A DNA stretch of 64,000 nucleotides, taken from contig NZ_JACABA010000001.1 of assembly GCF_013377015.1 (NCBI RefSeq), forward strand, positions 827,554 to 891,553. Reading direction: 5' to 3'. A program made the translations under genes and the position numbers. Source of the DNA: Rhodopseudomonas sp. Lineage in GTDB: Bacteria > Pseudomonadota > Alphaproteobacteria > Rhizobiales > Xanthobacteraceae. Below are positions 34,034 through 42,402 of this stretch, piece by piece; the first letter of the stretch is position 1; every line of letters starts with the position of its first letter. The notes under the pieces were generated by a model, which made no database searches, was not told where the DNA came from, and saw nothing but the letters and a program-made list of their open reading frames with translations.

Positions 34034-35187
34034 GCCACCCGATGCCCCTCGCGCCAGACGCTGCGCACCGCCGGCACATCATGGGCGACATGGACGCGGA
34101 TCAGATCGGCGCGCTTGCCGACCGCGATCTCGCCGCGGTCATTCAATCCGACCGCCTCGGCCGGCGCCTTGGTCACGGTGCGCACCGCGGCGGCGAGATC
34201 GATCGCCGCAACGCGGTCGGGCAATTGCAGCGCCGCCATCAGCAGGCTGGAGGGAATGTAGTCCGACGACAGGATATCCAGCAGGCCCTCTCGGGCGAGA
34301 TCGATCGCCGCAATGTTACCGGAATGCGAGCCGCCGCGCACCACATTCGGCGCGCCCATCAGGATGCCGATGCCGGCAGCGTGCAAGCCGCGCGCGGCCT
34401 CGATCGTGGTCGGAAATTCCGCCACCGCGACCCGGTCGCGGATCGCGTCGATGACGTTCCCGTCGGTGGTGTCGTCGTGGCTTGCCAGCGGGATCTCATG
34501 CTGCTGCGCCAGCGCGACGATCGCGCGCATGTTGGCGTCCGCATAGGTCTCCTTGCATAACCGCCGCCGGGCGAACATCACGTCGAGCTCGGCGTCGGTC
34601 TTGCCGGCACCCTTGCCGCGATAGTAGTCGCGCAGCTTGCCTTCATCGCGAAACTGGCGTTGACCGGGCGTATGGTCCATCAGCGACATCAGCCGCACGT
34701 CGGGCCGGCCGACCAGTTCCTTGGCCTCCGCGACGACGTTCGGCATCGGGATTTCGCAGCGCAAATGCAGGAAGTGATCGGCGCGCAACAGCCGCGCGTC
34801 GCGGGCCGCCGAAATCGCCTCTGCCAGCACGCCGGCCTGGCCGTCGACGTCCTCGGCGCCTTCCTCGCGCCAGACCCGCAGCGAATCGAGCACCGTGGTG
34901 ATGCCGCTGACCGCCAATTGACCGTCATAGGACACCACCGCCGCCACCGGGTCCCAGTGAACCTTCGGCCGCGGCACGTAATGCGCCTCGAGATGATCGG
35001 TGTGCAGTTCGATCAGCCCCGGCATGATCAAATCGCCACTGACATTCTCGCTGGCGCCGGGGGCATCGCCCTCGCCGAATTCGGCGATCCGGCCGTCGGC
35101 AACAGCGACCCAGCCGTGCTCGATCACGCGGTCGGCCAGCACGATCCGGGCGTTGCCGAGCAGGATGTCGGAGGTGGTCGCGGTCAT
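34030..35187 (-). CDS. phnM: PhnM, phosphonoribosyl triphosphate diphosphatase (canonical copy)
   Basis: A 385-residue amidohydrolase-superfamily enzyme that removes pyrophosphate from 5-triphospho-ribosyl phosphonate before C-P cleavage. Metal motifs: GLIELHTDHLEAHY, ASHDDTTD and [14 protein letters not shown]; the stretch SLMDHTPGQRQF is shared with E. coli PhnM. An ATG at 35205 overlaps the phnL stop, but the ATG at 35187 has AAGGAAAG upstream and better fits the family length, so it is preferred. A divergent paralogue is present at 45120. Confidence 0.93.
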   Translation of the reverse strand: MTATTSDILLGNARIVLADRVIEHGWVAVADGRIAEFGEGDAPGASENVSGDLIMPGLIELHTDHLEAHYVPRPKVHWDPVAAVVSYDGQLAVSGITTVLDSLRVWREEGAEDVDGQAGVLAEAISAARDARLLRADHFLHLRCEIPMPNVVAEAKELVGRPDVRLMSLMDHTPGQRQFRDEGKLRDYYRGKGAGKTDAELDVMFARRRLCKETYADANMRAIVALAQQHEIPLASHDDTTDGNVIDAIRDRVAVAEFPTTIEAARGLHAAGIGILMGAPNVVRGGSHSGNIAAIDLAREGLLDILSSDYIPSSLLMAALQLPDRVAAIDLAAAVRTVTKAPAEAVGLNDRGEIAVGKRADLIRVHVAHDVPAVRSVWREGHRVA

Positions 35188-35201
35188 TGCATTGCTTTCC
35201 T

Positions 35202-35912
35202 TCATGCCGCGGCAGCGAACGCCGCGACGTCAACCAGCCGATCGGCGATCCGCGCACGAATCTCGTCGTCATGGACGATCGCCACCATGGCGACGCCGTC
35301 GCGTTTCTTTTCGGCGATCAGACCGACAACCACCTCGCGGTTAGCGGCGTCGAGCGACGCCGTCGGCTCGTCAAGCAACAGGATCGGCAAATTGGAAATG
35401 AAGCCGCGCGCGATGTTGACGCGCTGCTGCTCGCCGCCGGAAAACGTCGCCGGCGGCAGCGACCACAGCCGTTCGGCGATGTTGAGCCGGCCGAGCAGCG
35501 CGCCGGCGCGGGCGCGGGCCTCGGCGCGGGGCACGCCGGTGACCAGCAGCGGCTCGGCCACCACGTCGAGCGTCGATACCCGCGGCACCGCGCGCAAGAA
35601 CTGGCTGACATAGCCGATGGTGGCGCGGCGGATATCGAGGATCTGGCGCGGCTCGGCATTTGCGAGATCGATCCGCGCGCCGCGATGCAGGATATCGATC
35701 CGGCCGCTATCGCAGCGGTAGTTGCCGAAGATCATCTTCAGGATCGAGGATTTGCCGGCGCCGGACGGCCCCGCCAGCACCACGCATTCGCCGGGCTGCA
35801 CATCAAACGACACGCCGCGCACCACCGGCAGGCGCACGCCGCCTTGCAGATGCATGGTGAAGGTCTTTTCGGCGTCGGCGATTTCGATCAGGGCGGACAT
35901 CGGCGGGCTCAT
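35202..35912 (-). CDS. phnL: PhnL, ABC-type ATPase of the C-P lyase system
   Basis: A 236-residue ATPase with Walker A GPSGAGKSS, signature FSGGEQQRVNIARGF and Walker B ILLLDEPTASLD. PhnL is required with PhnGHIJK for phosphonate activation and has no membrane partner. The start at 35912 overlaps the phnK stop; an internal ATG at 35900 (MSALIEI) is a possible alternative. Confidence 0.92.
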   Translation of the reverse strand: MSPPMSALIEIADAEKTFTMHLQGGVRLPVVRGVSFDVQPGECVVLAGPSGAGKSSILKMIFGNYRCDSGRIDILHRGARIDLANAEPRQILDIRRATIGYVSQFLRAVPRVSTLDVVAEPLLVTGVPRAEARARAGALLGRLNIAERLWSLPPATFSGGEQQRVNIARGFISNLPILLLDEPTASLDAANREVVVGLIAEKKRDGVAMVAIVHDDEIRARIADRLVDVAAFAAAA

Positions 35913-36712
35913 GCTGGCAATATCGACGAGACGAGGAGCTGGGTATAGGGCTCACGCGGATCGTCGAGCACCTGGTCGGTCAGTCCGGTCTCGATCACGG
36001 AACCGCCCTTCATCACCATCACCCGATGCGACAGCAATCGCGCCACCGCGAGGTCATGGGTGACGACGACGGCGGCGAGGCCCAATTCGCCGACCAGGCC
36101 GCGCATCAGATCCAGCAGCCGCGCCTGCACCGAGACGTCGAGGCCGCCGGTCGGCTCGTCCATGAATACCAGTCGCGGCTCGGTGACCAGATTGCGCGCG
36201 ATCTGCAAGCGCTGCCGCATCCCGCCCGAATAGGTCTTCGGCGCATCGTCGATGCGGTCGAGCCCGATCTCGACCCGCTCCAGCCACGATGAGGCCGTGT
36301 CGCGAATCTTGCCGTAGTGATTCCAGCCGACCGCCATCAGCCGCTCGCCCACATTGGCGCCGGCCGACACCGCCATCCGCAACCCCATCGCCGGGTCCTG
36401 ATGCACATAGCCCCAGTCCGTACGAAACAGAAACCGCCGCTCGGCCTCCCCCAGCGCGTTGAGATCGCGCAGCACGCCATCGCGCATCCGGTACGAGACT
36501 TTTCCGGCACTCGGCGCCAGTTGCGCCGACAGCAATTGCAGCAGCGTCGATTTGCCGGAACCGGATTCGCCGACGATCGCCAGCACTTCGCCGGGATACA
36601 GCACGAAGGAGACGTCACGGCACGCCAGCACGCGACCGTAGGATTTGGTCAGGCCCTCGGCCACCAGCAGCGGCCGGTCATTGTCTTGCGTCGCGCTGTT
36701 GGACTCAGCCAT
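35909..36712 (-). CDS. phnK: PhnK, ABC-type ATPase of the C-P lyase core
   Basis: A 267-residue ATPase with Walker A GESGSGKST, signature YSGGMRQRLQIARNL and Walker B LVFMDEPTGGLD. PhnK binds the PhnGHIJ core complex. The ATG at 36712 lies eight bases inside the end of phnJ, a coupled overlap; an upstream frame extension to 36838 has no similarity. Confidence 0.93.
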   Translation of the reverse strand: MAESNSATQDNDRPLLVAEGLTKSYGRVLACRDVSFVLYPGEVLAIVGESGSGKSTLLQLLSAQLAPSAGKVSYRMRDGVLRDLNALGEAERRFLFRTDWGYVHQDPAMGLRMAVSAGANVGERLMAVGWNHYGKIRDTASSWLERVEIGLDRIDDAPKTYSGGMRQRLQIARNLVTEPRLVFMDEPTGGLDVSVQARLLDLMRGLVGELGLAAVVVTHDLAVARLLSHRVMVMKGGSVIETGLTDQVLDDPREPYTQLLVSSILPA

Positions 36713-37589
36713 GGTGATGCTCCGCGTGCGGCGGCGCGCTCTCGCTGCCGGTGTAGCCATGGGCGCGGCGAGTCTCGCAATAGTCGGTGTCGGAGCAGAC
36801 ATACATCCGGCTGCCCTGATCGTCGGTGACGATTTCATCCAGATAGGAATCTTCGGCGCCGCATAGCGCGCAGGGCGCGTCCTGGCGGTAGCGCGTGAAC
36901 GGGTGATCCTCGAAGTCCAGCGACACCACCGAGGTGTAGGGCGGGATCGCGTAAATCCGCTTCTCGCGGCCGGCGCCGAACAATTGCAATGCCTCGCAAT
37001 CGTCCATCTTCGGATTGTCGAATTTGGGCGTCGGCGACGGGTCCATCACGTAGCGGGCGTTGACCTTGACCGGATAGGCGTAGGAGGTGGCGATGGTGCC
37101 GAACCGGGCGATGTCTTCGTACAGCTTCACATGCATCAGCCCGTATTCGCCGAGCGCATGCATGCGGCGGGTTTCGGTCTCGCGCGGCTCCAGGAAGCGC
37201 AGCGGTTCCGGAATCGGCACCTGATAGACCAGCACCTGGCCTTCATGCAGCGGCGTTTCCGGCACCCGGTGCCGGGTCTGGATCACGGTGGCGTCCCGCG
37301 TGCTGGTGGTGGTGGCGACGCCGGCGGTCTTAGCGAAGAATTTGCGGATCGAGATCGCATTGGTGGTGTCGTCCGAACCCTGATCGATCACCTTCAGCAC
37401 GTCGTCGGGGCCGAGGATCGCCGCGGTGACCTGCACGCCGCCGGTGCCCCAGCCGTAGGGCATCGGCATTTCGCGGCTGGCGAACGGCACCTGATAGCCG
37501 GGGATCGCGATCGCCTTCAGGATCGCGCGACGGATCATCCGCTTGGTCTGCTCGTCCAGATAGGCGAAATTATAGCTCGGCTTGTTCAT
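36705..37589 (-). CDS. phnJ: PhnJ, C-P lyase radical SAM subunit
   Basis: A 294-residue catalytic subunit that cleaves the carbon-phosphorus bond with an Fe-S cluster and S-adenosylmethionine. Four cysteines near the C-terminus (about 240, 243, 265 and 271, as CALC, VC and YC) match the E. coli cluster and thiyl-radical residues at 241, 244, 266 and 272. The start overlaps phnI (ATGA). The tail HAEHHHG is histidine-rich. Confidence 0.96.
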   Translation of the reverse strand: MNKPSYNFAYLDEQTKRMIRRAILKAIAIPGYQVPFASREMPMPYGWGTGGVQVTAAILGPDDVLKVIDQGSDDTTNAISIRKFFAKTAGVATTTSTRDATVIQTRHRVPETPLHEGQVLVYQVPIPEPLRFLEPRETETRRMHALGEYGLMHVKLYEDIARFGTIATSYAYPVKVNARYVMDPSPTPKFDNPKMDDCEALQLFGAGREKRIYAIPPYTSVVSLDFEDHPFTRYRQDAPCALCGAEDSYLDEIVTDDQGSRMYVCSDTDYCETRRAHGYTGSESAPPHAEHHHG

Positions 37590-38686
37590 TCGGCAGCCTC
37601 TTGCAGCGCGGCGTCATCGGCCGCGCCAAATTCCTGGCGTAGCTTGCGCAGCAGGCCGAGTTCGGACTGGAAGTCGACGTAATGCGGCAGCTTGAGATGC
37701 TCGACAAAGCCGGTGGCCTGGACGTTGTCGGAATGCGACATCACGAATTCCTCGTCCTGCGCCGGCGCCGCCACTTCCTCGTCGAGTTCGCGGGCGCGCA
37801 GCGCGCGATCGACCAGCGCCATCGACATCGCCTTGCGCTCGCTGTGGCCGAAAGCGAGGCCATAGCCGCGGGTGAAGCACGGCGCCTCGGTGGCGGAGCC
37901 CTTGAACTGGTTCACCATCTGGCATTCGGTCAACGTGATCGGGCCGAGCGGCACCGCGAAGCCGGCGTCCTCGGCGAAGAACTCGACCTCGACCGAGCCC
38001 AGGCGAATTTCTCCTGCAAACGGATGGTTACGGCCGTAGCCGCGCTGCGACGAATAGGCCAGCGACAGCAGAAAACCTTCGTCGCCGCGCGCCAAATTTT
38101 GCAATCTCAGATCGCGGTCGGCGGGGAAACTCAGCGGCTCGCGGGTGAGATCGCCGACCGGCGCCCCGGCATCCGCCGCCGGCGAGGATTCGATCAACCC
38201 GTCGCGACCGAGAATGTCGGTGACGCGCGGCATCCGCTCGGACGACGCCTCGGCGGTCGCCGGCGCTTCGGGCGTTGAATCTTCCGCCAGCGCCGGATCG
38301 AGCAGCCGATGGGTGTAGTCGAAGGTCGGCCCCAGAATCTGGCCGCCGGGAATATCCTTGAAGGTCGACGAAATCCGCCGCCGGATCTGCATCGCGCCGG
38401 TGTCGACCGGCTCGCTGTTGCCGAACCGCGGCAACGTGGCGCGGAACGCCCGCAGCAGGAAGATCGCCTCGATCAGATCGCCGCGCGCCTGCTTGATCGC
38501 CAGCGACGCCAGTTCGCGGTCGTACAGCGAGCCTTCCACCATCACCCGGTCAACGCCGAGGCTGAGCTGTTCGGAAATCTGCGCCAGCGAGATTTCCGGC
38601 ACCGCGCGATCACCGCGCCGTTCATGCGCCAGCAGGCGGTGCGCATTATCGATGGCGCCCTCGCCACCTTTGACCGCGACATACAT
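37586..38686 (-). CDS. phnI: PhnI, C-P lyase core nucleosidase subunit
   Basis: A 366-residue core subunit. PhnI with PhnGHL transfers ribose triphosphate from ATP onto the phosphonate, releasing adenine. It matches the family from MYVAVKGGEGAIDNAHRLLAHERRGD to LPHYVDFQSELGLLRKLRQEFG. It starts three bases after phnH and overlaps phnJ. Confidence 0.95.
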   Translation of the reverse strand: MYVAVKGGEGAIDNAHRLLAHERRGDRAVPEISLAQISEQLSLGVDRVMVEGSLYDRELASLAIKQARGDLIEAIFLLRAFRATLPRFGNSEPVDTGAMQIRRRISSTFKDIPGGQILGPTFDYTHRLLDPALAEDSTPEAPATAEASSERMPRVTDILGRDGLIESSPAADAGAPVGDLTREPLSFPADRDLRLQNLARGDEGFLLSLAYSSQRGYGRNHPFAGEIRLGSVEVEFFAEDAGFAVPLGPITLTECQMVNQFKGSATEAPCFTRGYGLAFGHSERKAMSMALVDRALRARELDEEVAAPAQDEEFVMSHSDNVQATGFVEHLKLPHYVDFQSELGLLRKLRQEFGAADDAALQEAAE

Positions 38687-38689
38687 GCG

Positions 38690-39298
38690 TCAGGCTCCCT
38701 TCGCGGCAAGCTGCGTGGTGCGCGGCAACGCCAGTACCGCGTCGCCGGCGACCAGCATCAAGTCGACTCCGCGCGGAAACAGCGCGCGGTTGCTTTCCAG
38801 TTGGACGATCAGCTCCGGCGGGATCGACGCCGCGATCGCGGCGCTGCCACGAATCCCGGGGCCGCTGAGCTCGATCGCGGGGCCATCGCTCAGGCTGTCG
38901 AGTTGGACGATCAGCGTCGTCGAACGGTCAGGATATTCGTTGGAGCCCAGCGCGAAACCGGCCAACGCCGGCATGTCGGCCGGGTCGGCGATCACGGCGA
39001 AGCTCGCCACCGACGGATCTTCGACCACCGGGGCGCTGCAATGGAATTTCAGCCATTTGGCGATCTCGCGCGCGGCGACGATCCGCGGGTCGAGCCAGAT
39101 CGGAGTGTCGTGGTCGAACAGCGTCAGTGCGATCGCGGCCGTGGCCGGCATCAGCGGCGGCGGCGCGCCGGCCGCGGCCGCCTTGATCTGATGAACCTCG
39201 CCGGGCCGCGCCATCGCCTCCATCACCGAACGGAAGGTCGACTGCGCCGACAGCACCTTGTCGGCAAATCCTTCGGACAACTCGGCAACCGTGGTCAT
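38690..39298 (-). CDS. phnH: PhnH, C-P lyase core subunit
   Basis: A 202-residue PLP-transferase-fold subunit without cofactor function. It begins MTTVAELSEGFADKVLSAQSTFRSVMEAMARPGE, the typical PhnH N-terminus, and includes LTLFDHDTPIWLDP. The ATG at 39298 lies two bases after phnG; the frame's upstream part overlaps phnG and was discarded. Confidence 0.93.
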   Translation of the reverse strand: MTTVAELSEGFADKVLSAQSTFRSVMEAMARPGEVHQIKAAAAGAPPPLMPATAAIALTLFDHDTPIWLDPRIVAAREIAKWLKFHCSAPVVEDPSVASFAVIADPADMPALAGFALGSNEYPDRSTTLIVQLDSLSDGPAIELSGPGIRGSAAIAASIPPELIVQLESNRALFPRGVDLMLVAGDAVLALPRTTQLAAKGA

Positions 39299-39300
39299 CG

Positions 39301-39756
39301 TCAGCCCTCTCCGCGCACGAGTGTGTAGAAATCGACCTTGGTCGCCGCGGTCTGTTCGGCCTGGCTGGTGATATTCGCTTCGATTCGGGCGCGCAGCGGC
39401 GCCAGCACCTGATGCTCGACCAGTTCGACGTGGTCGGCGCTCTGCAGCATTGCGTCGCACAGCGCGATCGCCCGCGCCTTGTCGAGGTCGCGGCCGAGCG
39501 CATAGCCGAAGCCGACTTCACCGCTCGCGAGCCGAACCGCCGCGCGCGACACCGTGGCTTCGCCGAGATTGAAGGCGGCGCCATCGCCGCCGATTCGACC
39601 CCGCACCATGACCAGACCGTTCTCCGGCTGCCGCAGATCGGCGCAAGACGGCGTGGCGATCGCCGCCAGCCGCTCGGCGATGGCGGCCGCGTCGGATCGC
39701 GCCAGCACCGCCATCGCGTTGCGTCGTCTGCGCTGGAGGGTTTCGGTCGTCGTCAT
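39301..39756 (-). CDS. phnG: PhnG, C-P lyase core subunit
   Basis: A 151-residue subunit (TLQRRRRNAMAVLARSDAAAIAERL, LVMVRGRIGGDGAAFNLGEATVSRAAVRL) and first gene of phnGHIJKLMN. Start chosen at the ATG at 39756; an ATG nine bases upstream is possible. Its promoter carries a Pho-box-like site and a PhnF-type operator, so control by phosphate starvation and a GntR repressor is likely. Confidence 0.93.
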   Translation of the reverse strand: MTTTETLQRRRRNAMAVLARSDAAAIAERLAAIATPSCADLRQPENGLVMVRGRIGGDGAAFNLGEATVSRAAVRLASGEVGFGYALGRDLDKARAIALCDAMLQSADHVELVEHQVLAPLRARIEANITSQAEQTAATKVDFYTLVRGEG

Positions 39757-39773
39757 GATCGCCATTGCCGGGT

Positions 39774-39803
39774 TCAAGTTGTCTGTGATAATAGACAACT
39801 TGA
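39774..39803. promoter_or_regulatory. Perfect inverted repeat, predicted PhnF operator
   Basis: Eleven-base arms TCAAGTTGTCT and AGACAACTTGA are separated by eight bases. The site lies between phnG and phnF, and it overlaps the predicted -10 of phnG (TATCAA, read leftward at 39805-39800). A GntR/HutC-type dimer such as PhnF fits this symmetry, so it should repress phnG and perhaps its own gene. Confidence 0.75.
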
Positions 39804-39815
39804 TACGCGACCGCC

Positions 39816-39833
39816 ATGACCTTTTCGTGACGC
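39816..39833 (-). promoter_or_regulatory. Pho-box-like site upstream of phnG
   Basis: On the minus strand, GCGTCACGAAAAGGTCAT fits the PhoB 7+4+7 direct-repeat pattern weakly (4 and 5 of 7). A -10-like TATCAA begins ten bases downstream, the expected PhoB promoter spacing. Confidence 0.45.
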
Positions 39834-39870
39834 AGCGACGAATTCCGCTTCGCCCGCGCGATGGAGCCCG

Positions 39871-40599
39871 ATGACGACACTGAACCAGGATTCCGGGGTG
39901 GCGCTGTGGCGCAGGGTCGCGGATTCGATCGAGCGCGGGATTTCCGACGGCTCCTATCCGGCCGGCGAGCGGCTACCCGGCGAGAACGAGATCGCCGAGG
40001 CGCATCGGGTCAACCGTCACACCGTGCGGCGGGCGCTGGCGGCGCTGGCGGAACGCGGCCTGGTCCGCGCCGAGCGTGGCAGCGGCACCTATGTGGAGAC
40101 CTCGCGGCTGGCCTATCCGCTGCGCGCGCGCACCCGGTTTTCCGAGATCGTCGGCGCCGGCGGGCGCGAGCCGCGCGGCCGATTGCTGAACGCCAGCATC
40201 GAGCCGGCGACGCGCGAACTGGCGCGGCAACTCGAACTGAAGCCCGGCGCGCCGCTGGCGCGGATCGAGGGGCTGCGGCTGGCCGATCGCACGCCGATCT
40301 GCATCGGCACCACCTGGCTGTCGGCCGAGCGGTTTCCGGACGCCGGCAAGATCTATCGCCGCACCGGCTCGATCACCAAGGTGCTCGCGCAATATGGTAT
40401 CCGCGATTATCGCCGGGCTTCGACCCGGATCACCGCGGCGATCGCGGACGCCGGCGACGCCGCCCGGCTCGATCTGGCGCTGGGCCGGCCGGTGCTGATC
40501 GTCGACGCCACCGACGTCGACGCTGGCGGCGCCCCGCTGCTGGCGATCCACGCCCGCTTCGCCGCCGAACGCGTCACCTTCGAGGTCGAGACCGATTAG
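39871..40599 (+). CDS. phnF: PhnF, GntR/HutC-family regulator
   Basis: A 242-residue repressor with an N-terminal winged helix (YPAGERLPGENEIAEAHRVNRHTVRRALAALAERGLV, about 30-68) and a C-terminal UTRA ligand-binding domain (about 90-235). PhnF regulates C-P lyase genes in several bacteria; the ligand is not fixed. It is divergent from phnG, with a perfect inverted repeat between them. Its stop overlaps the stop of phnE2 by four bases, tail to tail. Confidence 0.92.
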   Translation: MTTLNQDSGVALWRRVADSIERGISDGSYPAGERLPGENEIAEAHRVNRHTVRRALAALAERGLVRAERGSGTYVETSRLAYPLRARTRFSEIVGAGGREPRGRLLNASIEPATRELARQLELKPGAPLARIEGLRLADRTPICIGTTWLSAERFPDAGKIYRRTGSITKVLAQYGIRDYRRASTRITAAIADAGDAARLDLALGRPVLIVDATDVDAGGAPLLAIHARFAAERVTFEVETD

Positions 40600-41444
40600 A
40601 CGACGGCGCGGCGGCCGATGATGGCGAAGCGCAGCTTGCCCGAGATCCAGTCGATCGCCGCGACCGCGACAAGGATCATCAGGATCAGGAACGACACCTT
40701 CTGCCATTCCAGCACCCGAATCTGCTCGGCCAGTTGCAGGCCGATGCCGCCGGCGCCGACGATGCCGATGATGGTCGCCGAGCGGGTGTTGGATTCGAAG
40801 AAGTACAGCACCTGCCCGGCGATCACCGGCAGCACCTGCGGCAGCAGGCCGAAGCGAATCTCGTGCAGCGCGTTGCCGCCGGAGGCGCGAATGCCCTCGA
40901 CCTGGTTGCGGTCCGCCGTCTCGAAGGCTTCGGAGAACAGCTTGCCGAACGAGCCGAAGTCCGACACCGCGATCGCCAATACGCCGGCGAACGGGCCGAG
41001 TCCGACGACGTTGATCCAGACTAGCGCCCAGATCAGCGTATCGACGCCGCGCACCGAATCGAGAAAGCGCCGCACCGGAAAGCGGAAGATGTTCGACGGC
41101 ACGATGTTGCGCGCCGCCAGCAGGCTGACCGGCAACGCAAACACCGCCGCCAGCGTGGTGCCGAGCAGTGCGATCGACAACGTCTCGCCCATCGCAGCAA
41201 GATAGGTCGGCAGCGACGACCCCGGATCGGGGGGGATCATCAACAGAATGAACCAGCCGAGCTGACTCAGACCGGCCAGCATCCGCGCCGGCGAGAATTC
41301 CAGCGCCACCAGGCCGAACAGGAAAAGGCCAGCGGCGCAGGCGATCACGACCGGCACCGCGAGCCGCGACGACAGCGGCCGGTCGAACACGTGCGGATAA
41401 CGCGCCTTCAACTCGTCGCGATCGTGAGATTGCAATCCGGTCAT
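40596..41444 (-). CDS. phnE: PhnE, phosphonate ABC permease, second copy
   Basis: A 282-residue permease with about six helices and the EAA-like segment VEGIRASGGNALHEIRFGLLPQVLP. The IVGAGGIGLQLAEQIRVLEW stretch is typical of PhnE. The start overlaps the previous phnE stop. Two PhnE proteins probably form a heterodimeric channel for PhnC and PhnD. Confidence 0.93.
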   Translation of the reverse strand: MTGLQSHDRDELKARYPHVFDRPLSSRLAVPVVIACAAGLFLFGLVALEFSPARMLAGLSQLGWFILLMIPPDPGSSLPTYLAAMGETLSIALLGTTLAAVFALPVSLLAARNIVPSNIFRFPVRRFLDSVRGVDTLIWALVWINVVGLGPFAGVLAIAVSDFGSFGKLFSEAFETADRNQVEGIRASGGNALHEIRFGLLPQVLPVIAGQVLYFFESNTRSATIIGIVGAGGIGLQLAEQIRVLEWQKVSFLILMILVAVAAIDWISGKLRFAIIGRRAVV

Positions 41445-42325
41445 CTGCGACGATCCGCCCCGAACAATCGCCCGCGCACCCAACCGGTGCCGATATCGAT
41501 CATGAACACCGTGACGATGATCAGCAGCAGGATCGCGCTGACATCGGAGTAATAGAATTTGCGGATCGCGACGATCAGTTCCTGGCCGATGCCGCCGGCG
41601 CCGACGAAGCCCATCACCGAGGCGCCGCGGACGTTGATTTCAAAGCGCAGCAGCGTGTAGCCGGCGAATCCTGCCGCCACCTGCGGCACCACGGCGAAAC
41701 GCATGCACGACATCCAGCCGGCGCCGGTGGCGCGGACGCCTTCCACCGGCTTCATGTCGACGTTCTCGACGATCTCCAGATACTGCTTGCCGAGCGCGCC
41801 GACGCAATGGATCGCGATCGCCAGCACGCCAGCCATCGGCCCGAGACCGAACGCGATGACAAAGATCAGCGCGAATACGATATCCGGAACGGTGCGGCAG
41901 AATTCCATAAAGCGCATCACCGCGAAGCGGAGCCACGCCACCGGCGCGGTGTTCTTCGCCGCGAGAAAATTCAGCCCGAAGGCCAGGATGGCGCCGGACA
42001 GGGTTCCGACATAGCTGATCAGAATGGTCTCGCCGAGCAGCGACAGCCATTTCTTCCAGCCCCAGAACCATTCGCCAACATCGGTCCACACCCGCGCGCC
42101 GCTTTCCAGCCTGAAGATGCGGTCGAAATAGCTGACGAAATTCCCGAAATAGGTGAAGAAGGTCTTCAGATTCACTTCCGCGCCGATCGCCGCGATCACC
42201 AACGCGGCAAAGAACACCGCGGCCGCCACGGTCGCGCGCAGACGCTTGCGGGCAACCGCCTCGCGATAGGTCCGACTCAGCGCCGCGAGCTGTTGCTCCG
42301 GCAGGATCGAAATGGCGACGGGCAA
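41441..42325 (-). CDS. phnE: PhnE, phosphonate ABC permease, first copy
   Basis: A 294-residue permease with an N-terminal helix and five or more others, and the segments VEGVRATGAGWMSCMRFAVVPQVAAG and MGFVGAGGIGQELIVAIRKF. It is separated from phnD by 77 bases containing a strong hairpin, so its expression may be lower than that of phnD. Confidence 0.93.
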   Translation of the reverse strand: MPVAISILPEQQLAALSRTYREAVARKRLRATVAAAVFFAALVIAAIGAEVNLKTFFTYFGNFVSYFDRIFRLESGARVWTDVGEWFWGWKKWLSLLGETILISYVGTLSGAILAFGLNFLAAKNTAPVAWLRFAVMRFMEFCRTVPDIVFALIFVIAFGLGPMAGVLAIAIHCVGALGKQYLEIVENVDMKPVEGVRATGAGWMSCMRFAVVPQVAAGFAGYTLLRFEINVRGASVMGFVGAGGIGQELIVAIRKFYYSDVSAILLLIIVTVFMIDIGTGWVRGRLFGADRRR

Positions 42326-42359
42326 CGAATGCGGCTCCTGCTAAGTCAAGACATAGAAA

Positions 42360-42384
42360 GAGCCGGGTCTGGGCGACCCGGCTC
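42360..42384 (-). terminator. Hairpin between phnD and phnE, partial terminator
   Basis: A perfect 10-bp stem (GAGCCGGGTC with GACCCGGCTC) and a five-base loop. On the minus strand it is followed by TTTCTATG, a short U-tract. Placed after a binding-protein gene, it would leave phnD in excess over the permeases. Confidence 0.75.
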
Positions 42385-42402
42385 CGATAAGTCAAACGCT
42401 AC

